Part shown: piece by piece, positions 51,101 to 60,066 of the stretch
Position numbering within the stretch: the first letter of the stretch is position 1
Layout: each line of letters opens with the position of its first letter
Source of the DNA: Aeromonas sobria
GTDB lineage: Bacteria > Pseudomonadota > Gammaproteobacteria > Enterobacterales > Aeromonadaceae
Length of the DNA stretch: 64,000 nt
NCBI RefSeq assembly: GCF_000820145.1
Contig: NZ_CDBW01000032.1
Coordinates: forward strand, 62,001-126,000
Direction: 5' to 3'
Made by a program: the position numbers and the translations under genes
The notes under the pieces: model-generated
What the model saw: only the letters and a program-made list of their open reading frames with translations
Database searches by the model: none
What the model was told of the DNA's origin: nothing

Positions 51101-53031
51101 CCTGGAACGAACAACAGGTCGGTGAGGCCGAGCGCGCCGTCAAGGTGGTGGCGCCCTTGGTGGCCGAGATCGGCTGGCCGCGCTTTGGCGCCAGAGGAGA
51201 TGAGACCCGGGCGCTGGTGCAACTGCGCAACATGAGCGGCGAGGATCAGACCCTCTCCCTTGCCTGGACCCTCAATGGCGGGCTCAAGGCAAACGGCGAG
51301 CTGCCCAGCACCCTTTCCCTTAAAAACGGCGAAGAGCAGTGGCTGACCTTGCCGCTCACCGTGACCGGGGCGAGCGGCGTGGCAAGCCTGCAGTTGGCGG
51401 CCAGCGGCAAGGATTTTGCCATCAGCCGCGACTGGTATTTGCCGCTACGCTCCCCCTGGCCTGCCCAGACTCGTCAACGCTACCAGATGCTGGCCCCCGG
51501 TCAGCAGATGAGCTTTACGCCAGCTGAGCTGACCGGGCTGGATCGCGCCAACCTGCAGGGGCTGCTCAGCCTCTCCGGCACCCCGCCCTGGGATCCGGCT
51601 GCCCAGTGGCAGGCGCTGGCCGATTACCCCTACGCCTGTCTGGAGCAGACCCTGTCGCGGGTCTGGCCTTACTTGCTGACCACGGCGGATGAGCGGGCCG
51701 CCTGGAGCAAACCCGCAGAGGGCAAGAAAGCGGCGAGTGAGGCGGATGTGCAGCGCGCCCTGCTGCAACGGCTGCAGCGGTTGCAACTGCCAAGCGGCGG
51801 CTTTGGCCTCTGGGATGGTCGCTCCGATGAGGAGCAGTGGCTCACCGCTTATGCCGCCGACTACCTGCTGGCTCGCAAGGAGGCGGGTGACGCCGTGCCG
51901 GAGGCGATGCTCAATCAGGCGCTGAACCGGCTGCAAAGCTATCTCACCGACAGTCAGTATGGTGAGCGCTGGAGCAGTGCCCCCGAGCACAGCCGGTTGG
52001 CCTATCAGGCCTACAGCGCCTATGTGCTGGCCCGGGTGGGCAAGGCGCCGCTCGCTACCCTGCGTCTTATCTGGGAGCAGCAGGCCGATCACGCCCGTTC
52101 CGGTTTGCCGCTCTTGCACCTCTCGCTGGCCCTCTCGGCCATGGGGGATGAGCAGAACGCCGCCAAGGCCCTCAGTCGGGCTTTGGCGACCGAGCGTAGT
52201 GACGACTATCTCGGGGATTACGGCTCGCAGTCACGCGATGGAGCCCTTGAGCTCTCCTTGCTGCGCCAGCACAAGCTGGCTTTGGATCGCTGGCCAGCTC
52301 TCAGTGCCAAGGTGGCCGACACCCTGGCTCATCGTCAGTGGCTCAGCACTCAGGAGCGGCTCGCTCTGTTGCGACTGGCCCGTTTCGATCCTGCCGTCGA
52401 CTGGCAGGCCAAGGTAACTTCCTCTCTTGGCAGTGGATCCCTGAGCGGTTCGGCTCCGCTACAGCAGGGTGCCCCCGAGGCACTGGCGGCGAGCACCGTC
52501 ACCAACGAGGGCAAGGGATCCCTCTATGTGCAGCGCACTCTGGTCGGCTACCCCGAACAGGCTCCTGCCCGATTGAGTCAGGGGATAAGCGTGACCCGCA
52601 GCTGGTTCAACAGCGACGGTCAGCGTTTTGACCCGGCCAAAGTGAAGGTGGGCGATCTGGTGGTGGTGCGACTCAACGTCAGCAGCGAATCCGCGGTGCC
52701 CGATGCCCTGCTGGTGGAGATGGTGCCCGCCGGCTTCGAGCTGGAGAACCCGGCCCTTGGCAACAGCATCAAGCTGGAAGAGCTCTCCATCGAGGGGAAA
52801 CCGGCGTGGCAGAGCGAGTGGAACGACTATCTCAAGCATCAGGAGTTTCGCGATGACCGCTACACGGCAGCGCTGGATCTGAGCGAGGGGAGCAACCAGC
52901 AGCTGGTCTACCTGATGCGGGCGGTGACGCCGGGTCTCTATCAGGTGCCGCCGACTCAGGTGGAGGATATGTACCGCCCTGAGCTGCGGGCCGTGGGTGA
53001 GGATATTCACGAGGTCGTTATCTCTGAGTAG
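48142..53031 (+). CDS. yfhM: alpha-2-macroglobulin family lipoprotein with thioester (YfhM-type)
   Basis: A 1629-residue predicted lipoprotein (lipobox ALLLAGC, Cys40 after a long Arg-rich leader) of the bacterial alpha-2-macroglobulin family. MG-like beta domains fill residues about 60-900, a bait-like region follows, and the reactive thioester CLEQ is at Cys1166 in DYPYACLEQTLSRVWP. The C-terminal region ends with a MG10-like domain (VKVGDLVVVRLNVSSESAVPD). ECAM proteins trap proteases in the periplasm. It is followed, 10 nt on, by pbpC, the universal partner. The ATG at 48142 is best placed relative to GGGA; 48133 is an alternative. Confidence 0.9.
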   Translation: MRLFDSPPASHRSIAGTGVLRPRWSALLLSGLAALLLAGCGPDKPATHAEANSPTTAQQEAGAPGSVVQANARQYRDAPALALVFSGPLAPKANWQSWLGVSEGGKQLQGEWILAEDGRTLYFPNVQPDKSYEVSLKSGLGPSPQSWTLKTRPLEAGASFTASGMVLPLRDELRLPISAVNVDEVNIDFFRVDAEYLPRFLAEYRPGAGMGNWELEQITQRAKRVFSGRYALELDANRRETRLINVKEPQLAEAGVYFAVMSPLGNYDWRKETTYFAVSDMGLSARRYRDQLEVFVSSLASADPLKDVQLSLLDEKGNRLQVQTTDLQGHRRFDLVQGARLLLAEQGNHLAVLRLDGAALDLSTFDLGTQPWQAQQLYLFSGRDLYRPGERLDSEILLKGQDGQLLPGMAVELEVKQPDGQLLEQKRLLPDNLGAAHYGLRLPDDAPLGRWTINLKTAAGSRFEWPFLVEDFLPERLKLQLGKGPDGELLTPQQALTLPLQGDYLYGAPASATKAKAEVKISRATMPFTQWQEFTLGDVLLAEQAKDLEPLNLTLDAQGQGTFSLADELDGVRGLGPLEVAYRVSLSEPGGRAVNRSRTQYGWPAGSQWPALKADFVVERVEGGKPLPFQILNLDEQGQPVAGAVKVRLINEYRDYYWHYADGEGWKYEFNSQPYLEQEQTLLLDGKGPTPLTLQLAAGWYRLEVENSQGHQSSLRVEIGSYAWGGGGEQARPDKIAISLDKRAYLTGDKAKVTLVAPRPGKGLLMVEDGDGLRWWQRIELKGAGGDAKDARGEFEIPVSPEWKRHDLHISAQIAAPDSASKPVSSQQGQSLRSVGLVPLTLDREAHRLPLTLSAPDKAVPLTRLEVTATSTPNSQGRVVLAAVDRGVLNISDYQPLDPFEIFFGRKRFAQDLFDNYGQVIPPQDGKLARLNYGGDRAPLKKGGALESRVEIAALWSGEVSFDEQGKAVIPLDLPNFNGELALMALAWNEQQVGEAERAVKVVAPLVAEIGWPRFGARGDETRALVQLRNMSGEDQTLSLAWTLNGGLKANGELPSTLSLKNGEEQWLTLPLTVTGASGVASLQLAASGKDFAISRDWYLPLRSPWPAQTRQRYQMLAPGQQMSFTPAELTGLDRANLQGLLSLSGTPPWDPAAQWQALADYPYACLEQTLSRVWPYLLTTADERAAWSKPAEGKKAASEADVQRALLQRLQRLQLPSGGFGLWDGRSDEEQWLTAYAADYLLARKEAGDAVPEAMLNQALNRLQSYLTDSQYGERWSSAPEHSRLAYQAYSAYVLARVGKAPLATLRLIWEQQADHARSGLPLLHLSLALSAMGDEQNAAKALSRALATERSDDYLGDYGSQSRDGALELSLLRQHKLALDRWPALSAKVADTLAHRQWLSTQERLALLRLARFDPAVDWQAKVTSSLGSGSLSGSAPLQQGAPEALAASTVTNEGKGSLYVQRTLVGYPEQAPARLSQGISVTRSWFNSDGQRFDPAKVKVGDLVVVRLNVSSESAVPDALLVEMVPAGFELENPALGNSIKLEELSIEGKPAWQSEWNDYLKHQEFRDDRYTAALDLSEGSNQQLVYLMRAVTPGLYQVPPTQVEDMYRPELRAVGEDIHEVVISE

Positions 53032-53041
53032 CTGGCGCTTG

Positions 53042-55465
53042 ATGAGTCGCGGACGCCCTCTGAGCAACGTTCCCTCCCTTGAGCGGGTTCGCCCGCTCAC
53101 GCTCTGGCAGCGTGGCTGGCTGAAATTGGGTCGCAGTAGCCGCGCTGGTTGGCGCTGGCTTGGTCTGTTACCGCGCTGGCTGCGTTTCTCGATATTGGGG
53201 ATCATCACCCTATGCCTGTCGCTACTGGCGCTGGATCGCCTCTTTCCGCCGCCACCACTCGACCCGGCCTATGCGCGGGTGGTGCTCGATATGAAGGGGA
53301 GGCCGCTGCGCGCCTTTGCCGACACCAGCGGCGTGTGGCGCTACCCCGTGACCCTGGAGCAGGTCTCCCCCCGCTATATCGAGGCGCTGCTGGGCTACGA
53401 GGATCGCTACTTCTGGCGCCATCCCGGGGTCAATCCGGTGGCCATGGTGCGCGGGGTTTGGCAGTGGCTGCGCTACGGGCGGGCCGTGTCGGGCGGCTCG
53501 ACCCTTACCATGCAGGTGGCGCGCCTGATCGAGCCCTACCACAGAAGCGTACCCGGCAAGCTGCGCCAGATGGCGCGCGCGCTGCAGCTGGAGTGGCACT
53601 ACGACAAGCGCACCCTGCTCACCGTCTACCTCAATCGGGCGCCGTTTGGCGGTAATCTGGAGGGGGTGCAGGCGGCAAGTTTTGCCTATCTTGGCAAGAG
53701 CGCTGCCAAGCTCACCTATGCTGAGGCGGCGCTGCTGGCAGTGCTGCCGCAGGCCCCCAGTCGCAACCGGCCGGACAGGCATCCCGAACGAGCCCGCGCT
53801 GCCCGCGACAAGGTGATGCAGCGATTGGTGGCACAAGGGGTCTGGTCCGAGCCGGTGTGGCAGGAGGGGCGCATCGAGCCGGTGCTGGCTCGCGGTCACT
53901 TCACGCCGATGGAGGCGCCGCTGTTTGCTCGCCTTGCCGCTGATCATCAGGCGGGGGCGCTGGTGCACACCACCATCGACGGCGATCTGCAGCGCTGGCT
54001 GGAAGGGCGGGTGGCCAGTTATATCCGCCGTTTCCCCGAGCAGACCTCTGCCGCCCTGCTGCTGGTAGACAACAAAACCATGGCGGTGCGCGCCTATGTG
54101 GGCAGCGCCGAGTATGGCAACCTGCGCCGCCACGGTTACCTCGATATGGTGCAGGCGATCCGCTCCCCCGGCTCAACCCTCAAGCCCTTTATCTACGGTC
54201 TGGCGATTGACGAGGGGTTGGTGCACTCGGCCTCTCTGCTCTCCGATGCGCCAAGAGTGGGCTCGGATTATCGCCCCGCCAACTTTTCCGGCGCCTTTCA
54301 GGGGCCGGTGACCCTCGCTCAGGCGCTGCAGCAATCCCTCAACGTGCCGGCGGTACAGGTGCTGGAGGCGCTCGGGCCCGACAAACTGGTCAGCCGCCTC
54401 GACAATGCCGGGGTGCGGCTGGCGCTCTCCGACAAACCCAATCCGGCCATTGCGCTGGGGGCGGCGGGGATCCGGCTCGAGCAGCTGGTGGCGCTCTACA
54501 GCGCGCTGACTCGTGAGGGGCAGGTGGCGATGCCGGTCTGGCTGGCGGGGCAGCAGGCGGTGTCACGCCCCCTGCTGAGCCCGGGGGCAGCCTGGATCAT
54601 CTGGCAGATCCTGAGTGCGCAGGGGCGGGCGGATCAGCCCTTTGCCAGCGAGGCGACCGGTCGGGTCAACCGGCTGGCCTGGAAGACCGGCACCAGCTAC
54701 GGCTATCGCGACAGCTGGGCAATGGGGGTCTCCGGTCGCTGGACTATCGGCGTCTGGCTGGGGCGCCCAGATGGCACCCCCTTGCCGGGTTTTTACGGCC
54801 AGAGTGCAGCGGTGCCGCTGCTGCTCTCGGTCTATTCGCGATTGGCCGACAACAGCCCTCTGCCGGCGCAGCCCAACACGGTGAGCGAGGCCGAGGTCTG
54901 CTGGCCGCTGGGGCGCAAGGCAAGCGCGACCCTGTCTGAGGCCTGTCTGCAACGCCAGAGCGCCTGGTTGCTGGAGGCGCGGGATCCCCCCACCTTGCCA
55001 GACCCCATGGATTGGCCCTCGCCGCTGCGCCAAGTTGCACTGACCGCCGAAGGCAAGCCGACCCTGGCCCGCTGTCAGGATGCGGCGCAATCCGGCTTTC
55101 GGGCGCTCTGGCCGCTGTCACTGGAACCCTGGCGCACACCCAGCGAGCGCAGACAGGCGCTGCTCGCCAGCAGTTGCAAAGGTGAAAGGCAGAGCGCCGA
55201 GCTGCAGGCCCCCATTCGCATCGTGGCGCTGGGGGAGGGCAATCTTATTCGCAGTCAGCGCTACCGGTTGCAGCCCAAGGTGCTTGGCGGTGTCGGCAAG
55301 CCGTTCTGGTTTCTCAACGGCCAGCGGCTGCGCTGGGATGGGGATCAGGTGCTGAGCGTGGCGGGACGCTATCAGCTGGTGGTGGTGGACGAGGCGGGCA
55401 ACAGCGATCGCATCGAGTTTCGCGTGGTGCATCCTGACAGTGAGGCCGGCATCATCACCCGTTGA
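53042..55465 (+). CDS. pbpC: penicillin-binding protein 1C
   Basis: An 807-residue bifunctional peptidoglycan synthase. One N-terminal TM (WLRFSILGIITLCLSLLAL) is followed by the glycosyltransferase domain (YEDRYFWRHPGVNPVAMVRG, GGSTLTMQVARL), then the transpeptidase domain with SxxK in SPGSTLKPF (about Ser378), SLN in QSLNVPA and KTGTSYG, and a C-terminal domain of about 150 residues typical of PBP1C. In E. coli pbpC lies directly after yfhM. The ATG at 53042 follows the yfhM stop by 10 nt, and no strong ribosome binding site is seen, which suggests coupling. Confidence 0.95.
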   Translation: MSRGRPLSNVPSLERVRPLTLWQRGWLKLGRSSRAGWRWLGLLPRWLRFSILGIITLCLSLLALDRLFPPPPLDPAYARVVLDMKGRPLRAFADTSGVWRYPVTLEQVSPRYIEALLGYEDRYFWRHPGVNPVAMVRGVWQWLRYGRAVSGGSTLTMQVARLIEPYHRSVPGKLRQMARALQLEWHYDKRTLLTVYLNRAPFGGNLEGVQAASFAYLGKSAAKLTYAEAALLAVLPQAPSRNRPDRHPERARAARDKVMQRLVAQGVWSEPVWQEGRIEPVLARGHFTPMEAPLFARLAADHQAGALVHTTIDGDLQRWLEGRVASYIRRFPEQTSAALLLVDNKTMAVRAYVGSAEYGNLRRHGYLDMVQAIRSPGSTLKPFIYGLAIDEGLVHSASLLSDAPRVGSDYRPANFSGAFQGPVTLAQALQQSLNVPAVQVLEALGPDKLVSRLDNAGVRLALSDKPNPAIALGAAGIRLEQLVALYSALTREGQVAMPVWLAGQQAVSRPLLSPGAAWIIWQILSAQGRADQPFASEATGRVNRLAWKTGTSYGYRDSWAMGVSGRWTIGVWLGRPDGTPLPGFYGQSAAVPLLLSVYSRLADNSPLPAQPNTVSEAEVCWPLGRKASATLSEACLQRQSAWLLEARDPPTLPDPMDWPSPLRQVALTAEGKPTLARCQDAAQSGFRALWPLSLEPWRTPSERRQALLASSCKGERQSAELQAPIRIVALGEGNLIRSQRYRLQPKVLGGVGKPFWFLNGQRLRWDGDQVLSVAGRYQLVVVDEAGNSDRIEFRVVHPDSEAGIITR

Positions 55466-55587
55466 GCGTTTTGCCGACAGCCATTGAGGTGAATGTAATT
55501 AAGCCTTTGAAATGCATCAATATTTGATTGGGTGAATTAATTCATGAATAATTACGAGCTCATTCAAATCCAATCGGGAGTTCCCTT

Positions 55588-55836
55588 TTGCTGCGTGTTT
55601 TGTGTCCCTTGTTGGTGCTGATGAGTTCGGGCTGTGCCACTACCAATCATGGTGATCACCATGTTTCTCCCGAACGTACCGGGTTCTATTCACCTTTCGA
55701 GCCTGGCTCAGAAAGCTTTGTACGCTGTTACGAGAAACAGTTTGCCTGTACCAGTGAGGGTATCCGCCGTGACAAGGCGATGGAGGCCCGTAGGCAGGCG
55801 CAAGAGCGGGCCAATCACCGTGGTGATGACTGGTAG
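55588..55836 (+). CDS. small lipoprotein of unknown function
   Basis: An 82-residue protein from a TTG start with GGGAG about 10 nt upstream. The lipobox is LMSSGC (Cys16). The mature 66 residues are polar, with two further Cys (in FVRCYEKQFACTSE), which may form a disulfide, and a C-terminal basic helix (RRDKAMEARRQAQERANHR). I know no family for it. It is a separate unit between pbpC and the next gene, closed by a good terminator. Confidence 0.6.
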   Translation: MLRVLCPLLVLMSSGCATTNHGDHHVSPERTGFYSPFEPGSESFVRCYEKQFACTSEGIRRDKAMEARRQAQERANHRGDDW

Positions 55837-55851
55837 GCCGCAGATAACGAG

Positions 55852-55879
55852 AGGGGTTGGCAGATGCCAACCCCTTTTT
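55852..55879 (+). terminator. intrinsic terminator after the small lipoprotein
   Basis: Arms AGGGGTTGGCA and TGCCAACCCCT (2-nt loop, opening to 4) followed by TTTT. It also lies near the stop of the minus-strand gene that ends at 55892 and may stop both. Confidence 0.85.
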
Positions 55880-55891
55880 AATTCCGCCGAT

Positions 55892-56857
55892 TCAGCCCGG
55901 TTGGCGCAGATGGCCGAGCCGGGTGAAGAAATGCTGGCTCTTGCGCTGGTGAAAGTGGCTCTTCTTGATGGGATGGAAGATGAGATTGCTGTCGGGATGG
56001 CTTGCCTTTAACTGATGGATCATCGCCATGGCGGGCAGGCTGGTGCTGACCAGCGTGGTGAGCGGCATGCTGAGGGTCTCGGGCCCCAGCAGTTGATTGA
56101 GACCTTGCTGGGCTTGCTCGAAGCGGGTCAGAACCGCCGGGTCGGCATAGCCGCTACCCAGCATGGCGAGCAGATGGTCGAGGGCCTGATGAAATTCGGC
56201 CAGTTGCTGGCGAAAGCCGCTGCGCCCGCGCAGGGCAATCAGCGCTGCAAACGGAATGTCGGCCAGGTTAGTGGGCACTTGCAACGGGATCTCGAGGTGG
56301 AAGCAATCCTGACCACCCCGGTTGTGGTAGCGGGACTCCAGCAGGTGAAGCAGGCGGTCGAGATAGTCGTGATCGGTAATGAGCGCCCCGTCATTGGCGA
56401 GTGCCCACTCACGGGCGAGGCGCATGGAGAGCAGGTTGGCAAAGCGTCGTGCCATTCTGATCCCCCCCTCATCCCGGGTCGCAAAGCCGTGAGTCAGGCA
56501 AAAACCGTGCAGCCGCTCCAGTCCGGTCTGAGCCGGGCAGAAGCAGTCATGGTTGGCACGCTGGCGCCAGCGATCAATCAGCTCCTTGTTGCCAAACACC
56601 TTGTGGCGCACGAAATCGGGGGCAACAAGGCCACTGACCTGGCTCTCCAGTTGCGGGGTGATGGTTGCGAAGAAGGCGGGGTCCGGACGTTCGGCCAGCA
56701 GATCGGTCTGATCTTCAAGAGTGTCCAACAAGGCGGTGAGGCCACTTTTTTCACTGACGGTGAAGACGAAGGCGAGTCGCTCCAGATAGAGCAGGGCAAA
56801 TTTGAGCCAACGCTCGTCGCGAACCTCCATGCCGGGGTAGTAGATATAGGTCTTCAT
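55892..56857 (-). CDS. uncharacterised protein (possibly DUF6236-like)
   Basis: A 321-residue soluble protein without signal peptide or TM. The N-terminus MKTYIYYPGMEVRDERWLKF and ALLYLERLAFVFTVSEKSG recall the opening of DUF6236-type proteins found near phage or mobile genes, though I am not certain. The middle is helical and contains HDCFCPAQTGLERLHGFCLTH with several Cys and His. It is flanked by thiI (divergent) and the small lipoprotein gene. No function is proposed. Confidence 0.6.
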   Translation of the reverse strand: MKTYIYYPGMEVRDERWLKFALLYLERLAFVFTVSEKSGLTALLDTLEDQTDLLAERPDPAFFATITPQLESQVSGLVAPDFVRHKVFGNKELIDRWRQRANHDCFCPAQTGLERLHGFCLTHGFATRDEGGIRMARRFANLLSMRLAREWALANDGALITDHDYLDRLLHLLESRYHNRGGQDCFHLEIPLQVPTNLADIPFAALIALRGRSGFRQQLAEFHQALDHLLAMLGSGYADPAVLTRFEQAQQGLNQLLGPETLSMPLTTLVSTSLPAMAMIHQLKASHPDSNLIFHPIKKSHFHQRKSQHFFTRLGHLRQPG

Positions 56858-57034
56858 CGGATCAGTCTGTTGTCAAAAATCTGGCGAGGCGCAGGCTCGG
56901 GAATATACGCAAGATTGCGGGCGGGCGGCAAACATTGCATGGCGTAATGTGAGCAAGCGCTCATTCAGTAGCCGCTTGCCACAAAGTTCTGATATAATCC
57001 GCGCCCTTAAATCAAGGCCACCCGAGTCAAAACC

Positions 57035-58483
57035 ATGAAGTTCATTATCAAGCTGTTCCCGGAAATCACCATCAAGAGCAAATCAGTTCGCCAGCGCTTC
57101 ACCAAGATGTTGCAGGGCAACATTCGCAACGTGTTGCGTCGCTTCGACGAAGATGCCCGGGTACGGATGGATTGGGACAAGCTGGTAGTGAGCTCCCGCA
57201 ATGATCAGTTCCACGCCCAGTATCTCGAGACCCTGGCCTGTATCCCGGGCATTCAGTACTTCCTCGAAGTGAAACTGAGCAACTTTACCGACCTGCACGA
57301 CATCTTCGAACAGACCCGCGCCGTCTGGGGCGATCGCCTGAAAGGCAAGACCTTCTGCGTCCGTGCCCGCCGCGTTGGCAAGCACGACTTTAGCTCGCTG
57401 GAGCTGGAGCGTTATGTGGGCGGTGGCCTCAACCAGCATTGTGAAACCGCTGGGGTGCGCCTGAAAAAGCCGGACATCCAGGTCAATCTGGAAGTGGAAA
57501 ATGATGAGCTCTATATCATCAGTGCGGTGCACCACGGCATGGGCGGTTTCCCCATGGCGACCCAGGAAGATGTGCTGAGCCTGCTCTCCGGTGGTTTTGA
57601 CTCCGGTGTCGCCTCCTACCAGTTCATCAAGCGCGGTTGCCGCGTGCACTACTGCTTCTTCAATCTGGGTGGTGCTGCCCACGAGATCGGGGTCAAGCAG
57701 GTCGCCTATTACCTGTGGAACAAGTTTGGCGCCTCCCACAAGGTGCGTTTCACCGCCATCGACTTTGAACCCGTGGTGGCCGAGATCCTCGAAAAAGTGG
57801 ATAACGGTCAGATGGGCGTAGTGCTCAAGCGGATGATGATGCGTGCAGCCGGTCAGGTTGCCGACTACTTCCAGATCCCGGCACTGGTAACCGGCGAGTG
57901 CGTGGGTCAGGTATCCAGCCAGACGCTGACCAACCTCAACGTCATCGATCGGGTGATCGACAAGGTGATCCTGCGCCCGCTCATCACCTGGGACAAACCG
58001 GACATCATCAGCGAAGCGCGCCGCATCGGAACCCTGGAGTTTGCCGAGACCATGCCGGAGTATTGCGGCGTCATCTCCAAGAAGCCGACCGTGAAAGCCG
58101 AGCTCTCCCGCATTGAAGCAGAAGAGGCCAACTTCGACTTCGCCATTCTGGACAAGGTGGTCTCCGAGGCCCGTTACCTTGATATCCGCCGCATCGGAGA
58201 AGAGACAGCCGCGGAAGTGCAAGAGGTCGAAACCACTCAGGTGCTGGGCGCTGACGAGGTGATCCTGGATATCCGCTCTGCCGACGAGCACGACGAGAAG
58301 CCGCTGGTGGTGGAAGGCCGTGAAGTGCTGCACCTCCCCTTCTTCAAGCTGGCCACCGCCTTTGGCGATCTGCCCAAAGAGAAGACCTATCTGCTCTATT
58401 GTGATCGCGGCGTGATGAGCAAGCTGCAGGCGCTCTATCTGAAAGAGAAGGGCTTTGACAACGTCAAGGTATACCGCCCGTAA
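57035..58483 (+). CDS. thiI: tRNA 4-thiouridine synthase ThiI
   Basis: A 482-residue enzyme, the exact length of E. coli ThiI. Ferredoxin-like and THUMP domains (1-165), PP-loop ATP pyrophosphatase SGGFDS at 185-190, and a rhodanese domain. The catalytic Cys344 ([10 protein letters not shown]) and the persulfide-carrying Cys456 (YCDRGVMS) fall at the E. coli numbers. It thiolates U8 of tRNA using sulfur from IscS and also supplies sulfur for the thiamine thiazole. The start follows a short AT-rich stretch after GAGTC. Confidence 0.97.
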   Translation: MKFIIKLFPEITIKSKSVRQRFTKMLQGNIRNVLRRFDEDARVRMDWDKLVVSSRNDQFHAQYLETLACIPGIQYFLEVKLSNFTDLHDIFEQTRAVWGDRLKGKTFCVRARRVGKHDFSSLELERYVGGGLNQHCETAGVRLKKPDIQVNLEVENDELYIISAVHHGMGGFPMATQEDVLSLLSGGFDSGVASYQFIKRGCRVHYCFFNLGGAAHEIGVKQVAYYLWNKFGASHKVRFTAIDFEPVVAEILEKVDNGQMGVVLKRMMMRAAGQVADYFQIPALVTGECVGQVSSQTLTNLNVIDRVIDKVILRPLITWDKPDIISEARRIGTLEFAETMPEYCGVISKKPTVKAELSRIEAEEANFDFAILDKVVSEARYLDIRRIGEETAAEVQEVETTQVLGADEVILDIRSADEHDEKPLVVEGREVLHLPFFKLATAFGDLPKEKTYLLYCDRGVMSKLQALYLKEKGFDNVKVYRP

Positions 58484-58502
58484 GCGTGCTTTCACCTCCA
58501 AT

Positions 58503-58532
58503 AAAAAATCCGGCCACTGTGCCGGATTTTTT
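58503..58532 (+). terminator. intrinsic terminator after thiI
   Basis: AAAAAATCCGGC and GCCGGATTTTTT arms with a 6-nt loop. It also points toward the minus-strand gene at 58558 and can stop both. Confidence 0.92.
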
Positions 58533-58557
58533 TATTTCACAGAGTCAGCTCTGACCA

Positions 58558-58950
58558 TCAGGGGCAGGGGACCGGGGTGAAGGAGTCTTGCCCCTGGCAA
58601 CGCCAGCCCATTTCCGCCTCCCGCATCTGCCACAGGTTGTCGTTGCGATAGAGGGTCAGGATGTAGATCATGTCGCTCTTGCTGCCATCGAGGGCGACCG
58701 AGAGCACCAGATCATTGTCCAGCTGCTGGGCGTGGATGCGACTGGGTATGTCGCCATGGCCAACGAATCGTAGTGCTACCTCACGGTAGTCATTGACCCA
58801 GTGCTGCTGTTGATGGCTTGCCTGACGTATCTGCTGGTTGAACTGCTGCACCGGCGCCGAGGCCAGGCGTCCAAATACCGCTTGTGCTTCGGCGTGGGCT
58901 ACTGTCACGTTCGCCAGGATAAGAGTGGTAAGCATACCGATTTTGCGCAT
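58558..58950 (-). CDS. uncharacterised exported protein
   Basis: A 130-residue protein with a signal peptide (MRKIGMLTTLILANVTVAHA). The mature part is a small beta-rich domain (YREVALRFVGHGDIPSR, then NDLVLSVALDG, MIYILTLYRNDNLWQM) ending in EMGWRCQGQDSFTPVPCP with two Cys that may pair. I do not recognise a family. It is monocistronic. Confidence 0.65.
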   Translation of the reverse strand: MRKIGMLTTLILANVTVAHAEAQAVFGRLASAPVQQFNQQIRQASHQQQHWVNDYREVALRFVGHGDIPSRIHAQQLDNDLVLSVALDGSKSDMIYILTLYRNDNLWQMREAEMGWRCQGQDSFTPVPCP

Positions 58951-59050
58951 GAGAAGTTCCGGCTAACAACGACTGCTTCTATGACAACAGAAAAGCCGAT
59001 TTGGTTCAACGCAAGGCCCACCGCGACATGATGGCGCTGTGGGCCTGCTC

Positions 59051-59683
59051 TCAATTGCGTTGCAGCGAGAAGGTTGGCAGCGACAAGTGCCAGTAGATAG
59101 CGGCAACCCGCAGGCCAAACACCGCCGTCATGCAGATGAGCATGGCGGTTACCCTGTCCATGTTCGCCTCCAGCGCCAGGGTATAGAGAATGCCGCCGAG
59201 GATACAGGCGGTGGCATAGATCTCTTTTTGCAGCACCATGGGCACTTCTCGCGCCAGCACATCGCGGATCATACCGCCGGCTACGCCGGTCATGGTGCCC
59301 ATGATCACAGCAATCAGCCCTGGGGTGCCAAAGTTGAGGGCCTTCTGGGCACCAATAACGGTAAAGAGGGCTAGTCCGAAGGCATCTGCTACTGGCAGCA
59401 CATACCAGGGCATCCTGCGGGGCAGTTTGACCATCCACATACCGATCAGCGCCGTCGCGATGACGACCCAGATATAGAGCGGATCGCGTACCCAGAACAC
59501 GGGGGTTGCCCCCAGGATCATGTCACGGATAGTGCCGCCGCCGATGGCGGTGACCGCCGCCAAAACCATGACGCCAAACCCGTCCATTCTGAGCCGGCCA
59601 GCCACCAATACCCCTGAAAACGCGAATACCGCAGTACCAAACATGTCGCTGATGTAAACAATCTGCTCAACCAGTGTCTGCAT
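59051..59683 (-). CDS. yicG: TRIC/YicG-type membrane protein (UPF0126)
   Basis: A 210-residue protein with six to seven TMs in two inverted repeats. Each repeat holds the family motif: [21 protein letters not shown] then [14 protein letters not shown] in the first, and [20 protein letters not shown] in the second. Bacterial members of this family are related to trimeric intracellular cation channels. The ATG at 59683 is preferred over an in-frame extension to 59743. Confidence 0.88.
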   Translation of the reverse strand: MQTLVEQIVYISDMFGTAVFAFSGVLVAGRLRMDGFGVMVLAAVTAIGGGTIRDMILGATPVFWVRDPLYIWVVIATALIGMWMVKLPRRMPWYVLPVADAFGLALFTVIGAQKALNFGTPGLIAVIMGTMTGVAGGMIRDVLAREVPMVLQKEIYATACILGGILYTLALEANMDRVTAMLICMTAVFGLRVAAIYWHLSLPTFSLQRN

Positions 59684-59891
59684 GGAGAACAACTCACGCC
59701 AAATTGTTGATGGGGCCGCGATTTTAGGGGCTGGCGAGCCCAATCGCCAACTGTGCTCGACAAAATTGAGAGTCGGCCGTGATTTTTTCTCGCTGCCCGA
59801 ACCGGGAGAGTCTCGTGTGTGCCCGCTTGCCCCCGCCGTTGGCGGGGTTCAGGACGTTGCTGCTATCGCGTGTTTTGGCCCGTTTTTTTCC

Positions 59892-59918
59892 TTAAGTTTC
59901 CCCCTGACCCGCCGATAT
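59892..59918 (+). promoter_or_regulatory. possible second sigma-28 promoter upstream of flagellin 1
   Basis: TTAA-N15-GCCGATAT fits the FliA consensus TAAA-N15-GCCGATAA with one mismatch in each element. It is about 70 nt upstream of the better promoter at 59963. Confidence 0.4.
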
Positions 59919-59962
59919 ATAAGGTAAGCGGCGTTAATGCGATGAAGCGTTGAAAAAAATGC

Positions 59963-59989
59963 TAAAGACATCCAAAAACGAGCCGTTAA
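59963..59989 (+). promoter_or_regulatory. sigma-28 (FliA) promoter of flagellin 1
   Basis: TAAA-N15-GCCGTTAA, the same text and spacing as in front of the two other flagellin genes. It gives a 5' UTR of about 70 nt. Confidence 0.82.
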
Positions 59990-60066
59990 ATAAGACGCAT
60001 CGGGCACAGAAAATAATAAAGCCTGAGCAAATAGAAGAGTAATTTTAATAGCTTAGGAGAATAGTC

